DNA of 64,000 bases, from contig OX235263.1 in assembly GCA_944472135.2 (NCBI GenBank), forward strand, positions 85,654,721 through 85,718,720, given 5' to 3'. The position numbers and the translations under genes were made by a program. Positions 35,332 to 43,669 of this stretch are shown piece after piece (the first letter of the stretch is position 1; each line of letters starts with the position of its first letter). The notes under the pieces are model-generated. The model saw only the letters and a program-made list of their open reading frames with translations. It made no database searches and was not told the origin of the DNA. This DNA is from Trichobilharzia regenti. Taxonomy: Eukaryota; Platyhelminthes; Trematoda; Strigeidida; Schistosomatidae.

Positions 35332-35949
35332 TGGTCACGTTGCATTCTGCAAGAGTCATTCTAGCAAGTGGCGATTGTGTTGCAAGATGTCAAGAGGAGG
35401 TCTCTGTCTGGAGGCGCAGGTCGTCAGTGATGTGTGAGATTGTGCTGTGGGTATGCTTGTGGTGTGTTGGCTTTTCTGTTTGTTTTCCATTTCAGCTCTG
35501 TCTGTTTGACCCAGGTTCTCGCAATGGCATACAAGTCAACGTGCATTGGTCGTGAAGGAAAAAAGGGTTGGATCCCTTTTTTGCCGGGGAGTGTCAATGG
35601 AGTTGAAGATTGAACGATCAATTCTTGGTTGTTTGCTCAAAATCAACTTCCCCAATTTTCGCGGAGGCATCAATACGACAGTCATCGTCTCATCGGTCGC
35701 TGTTCAGAAAGAAGAGTGAAACATCGTCAGAAGTAATACTATGATTTATTATTGTAATATTTGTTCACAGACCTTAGTTCAGTTATTATTTTTATATGTT
35801 GGTGTAACAATAAAGAAATCTCAAGCGGCCAATCGGTGTTTTGGTTTTTTCGTCCGTTATAACTAAGCGTTTCTGAAAACTTCAAGGAACAGCGTGGGCC
35901 CGAGCGTAGCAAGAGCTGGGCATTAACGGTTTATGAGACGTGATTGACA
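35332..35949 (+). repeat. Pao copy B 3' LTR
   Basis: 618 bp, starting TGGTCACG and ending GATTGACA, next to resumed Gypsy-1 gag. Same length as both LTRs of copy A. Confidence 0.9.
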
Positions 35950-36534
35950 ACCTGATTCCTGCTTCCAACGAGTAGATTCTAGATTTCATTCTTCAACTTT
36001 AAATTCAAGCTTCAAGTGTAACTTTGGAGATCACCTGCATACTCAACTACGTGATCTTCTAATTTCTGGAATCAATATTCTCAATTAGAGAAAGAGTTAA
36101 TTCAGATTCCTTATTGTACCTTTCAAACTGCTAAAGATTTATGTATTACATATGAAGATGTCAATAATGAATACTCTGCTCCCACCACGTCAGTGTCTGA
36201 TGTTATGCTTTCTAAAGTCGAAAATACAAGTGGTCATTGAAAGCAATCCAAACTGCCGTCCACAGGTAACAGAATGCGGCGAGAGATCAAAAACATTAAA
36301 CCGTGTTTATCCTGTGGAAAGTTACATCTACGAAGCACTTGCCGTTTTCGGGGTGCTAAGTGTCACAAATGTAGTAAAGTTGGACACATCAAGACTGTTT
36401 GCAGAAGTTCGGATACTTATGTTACTCAGAATCCTGATAATTCTTCCAATGTATCTGGTAAAATGCAGTCGATGTCTCTTTCAACTTTTCCCAATACTCA
36501 ATCTCATCTAATGAGAACCTTCACTACAAGTTCA
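35950..36534 (+). pseudogene. Gypsy-1 gag, C-terminal part with zinc knuckles
   Basis: It resumes the gag domain by comparison with Gypsy-2, but with in-frame stops near 35974, 36001 and 36238. From 36274 the frame is open and carries two knuckles: CLSCGKLHLRSTC (one residue short in the Cys-His spacing) and CHKCSKVGHIKTVC (CX2CX4HX4C). These bind packaged RNA in Gypsy elements. Gag and pol share this frame with no stop between them. Confidence 0.8.
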
Positions 36535-38664
36535 GGCAAGTCCCATTGTTTTATAATTGATACTGGGAGTACTGAATCTATAATTTCTAAGAAAGATTTA
36601 CAAACGATTTGTAAGAATGTCCAGATAGATCCTACTACTAGTTCAATTACAGGCATAACTGGTCATAAATTACCTCTTATCGGTGCTACTAACATTTCTT
36701 TGAAATCAGACAGTGGTAATTTTGTAAATATTCCCTTTCTTGTTAGTGAATATGGTCCATCTTTATTGGGATTAAAAGCCCTTAGATTGTTAAATGTCGA
36801 AATCTCACTTTGTACTGAGTTGTTTGATGAATCTTTGTTCAGAGAATTACTTCTCCGATGTTCAAAGAGTGTAGGTGGTATGAAGATTCAGCCCATCCAT
36901 CTTGAAATACAGGGTCATCCTATCTTCCTGAAACGTCGATTAATTCCATATGGATTGCGAGATGCAGTTAAGAAAGAGTTAGACAAGTTGGTTGAGCAAG
37001 GCATACTTATGCCAGTTGAGTCTTCAAATTGGGCTACTCCTATTGTTACGCCATTAAAGGCTGATGGAAAAACACCTAGAATTTGTGGTGACTACCGCCT
37101 TACACTCAATAGTCGTCTACTACAGCAAAGTTGCACTACTCTAGAAACTGAAGACATTCTCTACAAGCTACATGGCTCAAGATACTTTTCAAAAATAGAT
37201 CTAAAAGATGCCCATTTGCGAATTCCTCCTGATGAGGCGTCTAGTGCATTAACAACCATTAGTACTCCATTTGGATTGTTCAAGTATAAGTTCTTGCCTT
37301 TGGGTTTAAAGGTTTCATCTGCAATATTTCAAAATGTAATAAATCAGATGATAGATGGATTAGATGGTGTTGAGTCATACCAAGACGACATTATAGTTCA
37401 TGGTCCTAATATCGAATTGCATAATGAACGTCTTTTAAAACTGTTCAGGCGTTTATGTGAGAATAATGTTCTTGTTAATCCATCTAAATGCCATTTCACT
37501 TTGTCGTCTGTATCATGCTTGGGATAAACAGTAGACTCCGAAGGTTTCAGACCTGATGCTAGTCGTTTGGCACCTCTAATTCAAGCGCCGTCACATAATA
37601 ATATGTCATCGTTGAGATCATGGATAGGTACTCTTCAGTTTTACTCCAGATTCATTCCCAACTTCACTCAACAGTTATCTCCACTTTTTGAGATGGTCTC
37701 CAGTAAACAGTTTAAGTGGGAACAACAATATGAGAATATCTTGCGAAAAACTGCGGAGTTTCTTAATAATCAAGCTTTCTTAAGACCTTTTTCATCGAAA
37801 GATAAGTCTGTTCTCACTACAGATGCTTCTCCTATGGGTATAGCTGCTGTACTTGAGCAAAATGGACAACCTGTTGGTTGTATTTCAAGACGACTAAGTA
37901 AGAGTGAACAAGGGTACTCACAAACCCAGAAAGAAGCTTTAGCAGTTGTGTGGGCAATAAGACGCTTGCACAAGTATCTCTTTGGTACTAAGTTTCACAT
38001 AGTTACTGATCATCAAGCTTTGAAATTTATTTACAATCCAGAAAAATCTTTGAATAAATCATCTGCTGCTATGGTTCAAAGATGGAGTTTAGAACTAAGT
38101 GCATATGATTACACTATTGAACACAGATCGGCAAAGGATATACCTCATGCAGACTTCTTATCTCGTTATTCATTATTTGAAAATATTGCTAATGATACTG
38201 ATTGCTTATTAGTCCAGCCGTTACCGGTGGATCGAGTTCGACTTATAAATGATACTCGGAAATATTACGGATGCGTTATAAATGCAACAAAAAGAGGTTG
38301 GAATGTTCAGTTTAAGCCAAGATTTCCAGACTTTTATAAGCGAAGAGATGAGATTTCAGTTCATCCTGAAGGATTTCTATGTCTGAATGACAGAATTATT
38401 ATTCCTCCAACATTAAGATCTGCGATTTTGGATGATCTACATTCCGCCCATCTAGGAGCTGATAAGATGAAATCATTAGCACGCCTAACCTGCTGGTGGC
38501 CGGAAATTGATGCTGACAATAACAAAAGATCAAAGAGCTGTTCTAGCTGTTTACATAAAATGTCCTATGGGAAGTCATCGTGGACACCGTGGCCTGCATC
38601 TTGTGAGGTTTGGCAGCGTATTCATGCAGATTACTGTGGTCCATTCTTAAACTCATATTATGCT
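36535..38664 (+). pseudogene. Gypsy-1 pol: protease, RT, RNase H, integrase N-terminus
   Basis: Protease: IIDTGSTESIIS near 36556 (DTG catalytic triad). RT: VTPLKADGKTPRICGDYR, FSKIDLKDAHLRIP, and the active site SYQDDIIVHG near 37377. A TAA at 37525-37527 falls in the GYTVD-like stretch, after which the same frame continues. RNase H: LTTDASPMGIAAVL near 37815, and ALAVVWAIRRLHKYLFG. Integrase zinc motif: the H-x3-H pair is weak but CSSCLHK is present near 38540. It breaks in the catalytic core after YCGPFLNSYYAL. Confidence 0.9.
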
Positions 38665-39622
38665 TTAAGTTTAATAATATATATTCTCATATAAACATAT
38701 AAATTTACATGAAAATGCATGCCATTTTTACAGGCACGATCAAGTATGATATAATATCAAATCGTAGATTGTCTACAAGTTAATTATGTTTCAACAGTTA
38801 AATATTTGATATATATAAATACACATTGTCTGAACTAGGCTGTATAGTTATTGAATTGTACAATTGTCCTCCAGGTTGAGCGGGAAAATCGACTTCGTTT
38901 CGTTTTCATCCCGTGGTTGTAGGCATACGATAACCAACCAATATTGAGGTAAGTACAATGTTTATAAGGGAGTAAAAGCTGTTTTAGAAAAGTGAAAGTG
39001 CTAAGGTGAATCAATAAAGTGTAATGAAATGGGTAAGTGCAAGTATCACTAATAAATGCATTAATATAGAAAACTCCCTAGGCTGACAACGTTCATTTGC
39101 AATGTATAATGCTACGCGTATATCTGGTAGTATCATGATGTCCACTTTTGGTTTTAATACATTTTTTCCTTATGTCTGCTTTTTTATTTTATGCTTTTTT
39201 GTGCATTTGGTGCACAACCGTACCTCACAGAGAATAGGAATAGAATAAGTCGAATCAAATTCATAAAAAGATATAAAATGTTAGGTTTAATGGGATACAA
39301 TGAGGATTAAGTAAAGACGTTATTAGAAAATGAATGAGATAAGACATTGTGAAGTGGTATTTAAAGATCCGACAATGGACAGCAAGTTGATTTATAAGAT
39401 GCCCAATAGATCTGTGCAGATCCCACATGGTCGCATCTCAACAATAGGCTGAGCGAATGGTATATATTTAGAGGTAGAAGCATGATCTGTCAAGGCGTTC
39501 ATGATTATCTTTTTCAAGATCTAAGCCCTCATAAAAATCAGAAATATCTCGAGCCTTTAATTTGTATATTGCTGTTCCTGCAGAATGGGGCGATTCACCT
39601 TAGTGACCCCCACCATATCTAC
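38665..39622. other. ~960-bp unidentified interruption in Gypsy-1 integrase
   Basis: It sits between integrase residues reading YYAL and VIVDSYSRWPEV, which are adjacent in Gypsy integrases. No terminal inverted repeats, no poly-A and no coding region were seen, and a short AGTT at both edges is the only candidate duplication. It is AT-rich with one GC-richer patch (38870-38930). A retained intron was considered: CAG precedes the right junction, but joining does not restore a clean frame. Confidence 0.6.
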
Positions 39623-40397
39623 TGATCAGCTAGTTATTGTGGATTCTTATTCTAGATGGCCAGAAGTCATCATTACAGATAGTCCTAATGCCAAATTCAC
39701 TCACAGAGCGTTGAGAAAGATTTTTAGTCGAGAAGGAATTCCAGATGTCTTAGTTACTGACAATGGTACTCACTTTACGGAGAAGAACTTCAATGATTGG
39801 CTCAAACATATAGGTTGTCGTCATTTGTACACAGCACCACGTCATCCTCAGTCAAACGGGTTGGCAGAAAATTTTGTACGGACATTAAAGAGTGCTATAG
39901 CATCAATGAGTTCTCAAAATTTTGATGAGCTAGAGAGATGTGTGGACAACTTCTTACTTCAATATCGCAATGCGGAGCATACAAGTACCCATGAAAGTCC
40001 TGCAAAACTATTCAAATCTCGAATTCTCAGAAAGCATCTGATGTCCACGACTTCTAATGTACATTATTACAGAGGGAATGACTATAGACCTTCTATTGGT
40101 ATCATACTACAAAGAATGGGAAATCGAATGGTGAAGATATTAGACATCGAACATCATTCAGTTCATAACAGACACTTGGATCAAGTGAGAATAAATGAGG
40201 TAGGTCGTTCCGATTATGATTATAATGACTCCGCTACTAATCCTGACTTTCTAGATAATTCAGACATAAGTCTAGATGATACTGATGGAAATGATATCAC
40301 AGAATCAGTTAGAAGATCGCAGAGACTGGCAAGCAAACCGCGATATCATTATAAATACGCAAAGAGACATTCAACGTGTGGCGGATGTGGTGATTGA
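39623..40397 (+). pseudogene. Gypsy-1 integrase, catalytic core and C-terminus
   Basis: Continues the integrase: VDSYSRWPEV, VTDNGTHFTEKNF (second catalytic Asp) and RHPQSNGLAENFVRTLKSAI (the final Glu). The tail runs through NAEHTSTHESPAKL to an acidic C-terminus ending CGGCGD, overlapping the 3' LTR by 12 bases. The tail from NAEHTS onward is shared with Gypsy-2. Confidence 0.85.
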
Positions 40398-40576
40398 CTG
40401 TTTCTATCTCTGTATTGTTTAAATACTTGCTGTTGATTGTTAATATTTCTTATATGAATTGAATGTAATTCCGCTAAATACAAATTCCTGAGTTCTGACC
40501 TCTCTGTGTTTTGGTTGAATTCTTGTAATTAGGTCATCTTGAAATACTAATATTACGATTACAATAAATTACTACA
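40386..40576 (+). repeat. Gypsy-1 3' LTR
   Basis: 191 bp; differs from the 5' LTR at one base (GACTG versus GACTA near its start). Followed by TTTTG. Confidence 0.95.
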
Positions 40577-40581
40577 TTTTG

Positions 40582-41885
40582 CAAGGGTCATAAGTCGACA
40601 AACACTAGGCAACAGTGGAGAGAATCATTCACACACTATCCCTGCAGTGACCACTATTCGTTACTGGCAGTTTTCTTGATGTAGGTGATGAGCTTAACGC
40701 GTAGAATAGGCCGAGTTAAAGGCGTAGCATAAATGGGGAAGTCGTAAGAATGAACCAGCCAGAAAAAGTTCAAGGCTACTATAAGTAGGTGCCAAAACCT
40801 AACCTGAAGGGAATGAAGAGCATTCTACGCAGACTTTACTGGGAACTCCAGGAGCATCCCAAGAAAATATCAAGTTGAAACCATTAACTACCGGCGGGGA
40901 GTTGTGCGTTGTAAGCGACAGCAAAGACCAGTAGCTGACTGTCTGGGCGATGGAGGAGTTTTTATTTGAGTGCGTAACAAGGGGATGGAGAAGTTTTAAA
41001 TGTCCAAGATGAAACATCACAAATTGTCCGTCTTAAGGTCAAATTTACACGAACACCCTGATTGTCCTGGCTAAACTCAAGGACAGGAGGTGAAGAAAGC
41101 CTTTTAAATGCGATTTCATCCCGATATTTCTCCTAAGGCATGACCCAGAAAGATGGGTCAACACTTCCTACATCCTACTTAACCTCACGTTTGACTAAAG
41201 TGTTTTTCTACTGGCTGTGGTCGCCAAAATCGTTTCCCATGTTCATGATATTATTTTTATTGCTTCGGGCCCCCTGAAACATTTTTGTGAGATATGCATC
41301 GAAGATAAGTAAACGTTCGCTAATCACAGAGCGGAATGCTCAAAGAAATGAATTTGTTCGTACTTGCAGGTCAAATGGATATTAGGTATTCAGAAATGTG
41401 TCGAAAATACGAGGAGAGCCACCTCAATGAGTGTTCGGAGCCGAAAATTCACGTGAATTTCGCCAAGAAGAACATTAGAAACTCCTGAAGCATTGGACAC
41501 TGACTCAGAATTACGTCCGTCGACAGGCCGCCTTTCCTCCCTAACCGGAAATATCCAATTTTGTGAATTATTCGTTTGGGAAACCTGATCTTCCTATCCG
41601 GCGAATTTTTATTCAACCATTTCTTCCTCACCGAGCCTGTGTGTGGTACTTCCCGCTGTCTCGAACTACTGCCAAAGCTTCAGGTGCTACTTCTGTAGCA
41701 ACACCCTCCTCACTCTTTCAAATATACAGGACTTGTGGGTCTGTTACGTGATTGCTGTGAAACCGAATAACCCGAAAGTTACAGGTAAAGTCTAAAGCTT
41801 TTACTTAAATACTTTATCCTTCTTTTCTGTGCTCTCTATTGTCTTTTGCTGTAAGTCTATTGGACAAAATAACAGTCTCTTATTA
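40582..41885. other. No recognised gene; may include the CR1 5' UTR
   Basis: Moderately GC-richer than its surroundings toward 41450-41890, as expected of a CR1 leader, but no boundary can be fixed from one copy. Confidence 0.35.
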
Positions 41886-41915
41886 TTTAATCACCAGTAT
41901 TAATTTAGGAGTAAA

Positions 41916-43607
41916 ATGACAATAGATTCTCAACCTAAAATAAGTAATGGGACATCATACTCTGTAGTTACCAGGGCTTCAGCCAAACTAGGCAAACAGG
42001 AGAAGGTGATGGACTCACGCATACCGGTCCTGAAGACCAGGGCTAATATTCCCAGCTCGTACAGATTACCCATGTCGCCACAGTCCTACAGTGAAGCTGT
42101 GCAAAGTCAGCCAAGTGGATGTGGCTCCACCCCTGTTAACACGACTAGGTTAACAGATCCGAGTGGGAAAATTGCACTAAGTGAGAACTTCATAACACCC
42201 ATCCCCATGGTAGACCATGAAACAAATAGGAAGGCCAAAAAGAAACGTTCACGACGTCGCAAGACGACAAGAACGCTCCCCAAGAAGACAGACGACTGCA
42301 AGGTCTGTGCTTCTGTTGTCGAACAAGCAGACTCTGCTTTCGAATGTAACTTTTGCAACCGATGGGTGCATTGCAGATGCGACAGTGGGGTACCAAAAGC
42401 ATATTATGACTTTATGCGTAAAAACCCATGCCAATGGTTCTGGTACATATGCCCGAGTTGCCGTCCTGATGTAGCCTCGCGTAGTCCTTTGAAAACTAAA
42501 GATGGCACAGAAGTAGCGGGGAAAAAGGTGAAAAGCTCGACCCCCACCAATCCGGAAGTTAGTACAAACGCGCGTAAACCGGGGATACCAAAATCCTCAC
42601 CGGTTAAACTTGTAACTCTTGCCATAACCGCTCCAGACACAGAGGCTGGAGAACCACGGGTTTCCGTCGTTGGAAAAAGACCCCAACCGTCTATCAGTAA
42701 TGCTGGCTATAGCACTGAGACACATAAAAATACCCAGTCGCACCAGTCAAACCAAAACGGTCTTAAAGGTGATCACAAACGTGCGAGGACCGAGCCCAAG
42801 CCCACGGTTAGCAGATCAAATTGTGTAATCCTCTTTAATGTACCAGACTGTAGCAGTAGTCTGCTGAAAGATAGGGCCCTATTTGATCAGGAACAGTGGT
42901 CCATCTTGAGTAGCACACTGGGTTTGGACATCCAACCAGTAAATCTATGCAGATTGTATAGGGGCACTGCTGCACCTGAAGGCAAACCATCCCCACTGAG
43001 GGTAACATTGGGCTCTACCGAGGATGTTGAAAAAGTGTTACTGGCTTCTCAAGTCCTTTCTATAGGGAGGGCCTGTAACATACGTGTTAAGCCAGACAGG
43101 CCGTGGAAGGAAAGACAAATGGCGAGGGAGTCGCCAGAGCTCATTCCTTCTGCCTCCATGGTTGTGCATGGCATTCCCGAACTGGTAACTGGGAACGCCT
43201 GCGAAAAGCATTGTCATGATGTACAACAATGGAGATGGTTAGCATCCCAGATGGCCCTGGGAAGTTCAGGGGCTGTCTCTATTTATAGACTGCCTCGACC
43301 CACTCATCTTATGTCAATTAACTCGCCACGTCTGTTAGCTGTCAAGTTCAGCTCCCAAGACCAGTTGAATACCGCTCTCCATAGATGGTACGAGACCAAG
43401 GACAAGGTCAGCAAACACATTCGCTGCTGCGAGAGCCGGCCTCGCACTCAAAGGAGAGAACAAAGCGTAGTAAAAGAAAATCCTCAACCCCTAGTCACAC
43501 TACAGCGGTGCAGCACGGACGATGATAGCCAGTGTCATCCGAGTGCTCCAACTGAACTAGAAGAAAAAAACGCCAACAGGCCGGTTCCTGGGGAATCGGC
43601 CAACTAG
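41916..43607 (+). CDS. CR1 ORF1 protein, PHD-finger type
   Basis: 563 residues. A basic stretch (KKKRSRRRKTTRTLPKK, residues ~105-125) precedes a PHD-like zinc finger: CKVCASVVEQADSAFECNFC, then WVHCRC and a final CPSC (residues ~128-185). A second domain near residues 300-400 (NCVILFNVPDCSSS onward) resembles the RRM-like region of CR1/L2 ORF1s. ORF1 proteins bind nucleic acid and chaperone the element RNA. The start is the first in-frame ATG after a stop-rich leader. Confidence 0.85.
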   Translation: MTIDSQPKISNGTSYSVVTRASAKLGKQEKVMDSRIPVLKTRANIPSSYRLPMSPQSYSEAVQSQPSGCGSTPVNTTRLTDPSGKIALSENFITPIPMVDHETNRKAKKKRSRRRKTTRTLPKKTDDCKVCASVVEQADSAFECNFCNRWVHCRCDSGVPKAYYDFMRKNPCQWFWYICPSCRPDVASRSPLKTKDGTEVAGKKVKSSTPTNPEVSTNARKPGIPKSSPVKLVTLAITAPDTEAGEPRVSVVGKRPQPSISNAGYSTETHKNTQSHQSNQNGLKGDHKRARTEPKPTVSRSNCVILFNVPDCSSSLLKDRALFDQEQWSILSSTLGLDIQPVNLCRLYRGTAAPEGKPSPLRVTLGSTEDVEKVLLASQVLSIGRACNIRVKPDRPWKERQMARESPELIPSASMVVHGIPELVTGNACEKHCHDVQQWRWLASQMALGSSGAVSIYRLPRPTHLMSINSPRLLAVKFSSQDQLNTALHRWYETKDKVSKHIRCCESRPRTQRREQSVVKENPQPLVTLQRCSTDDDSQCHPSAPTELEEKNANRPVPGESAN

Positions 43608-43669
43608 TTCGTAGGATAACTCCTCAACCGATAGCCAATATCAAGTCAACTACCCCCCAATACGGGGAA

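Larger units (their letters stand above)
32182..35949 (+). mobile_element. Pao/BEL gag-only LTR element, copy B, nested in Gypsy-1
   Basis: Plus-strand twin of copy A. The 5' LTR is truncated to its last 359 bp (32182-32540), the 3' LTR is complete (35332-35949). Adding the missing 259 bp gives 4027 bp, essentially the length of copy A, so both copies share the same gag-only structure. The junction at 32182 shows GTG microhomology between target and LTR, with ~60 bp of target also missing: a later deletion, not a clean insertion edge. Confidence 0.85.
31761..40576 (+). mobile_element. Ty3/Gypsy element (Gypsy-1) with nested Pao copy B
   Basis: The element is bounded by 191-bp LTRs that differ at one base by eye, and flanked by TTTTG at 31756-31760 and 40577-40581, a perfect 5-bp target duplication. 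Order: LTR, gag, protease, RT, RNase H, integrase, LTR, all on the plus strand. It is interrupted by Pao copy B in gag (32182-35949) and by ~960 bp of unknown DNA in integrase (38665-39622). Several gag stops and one pol stop make it defective despite the young LTRs. Confidence 0.9.
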
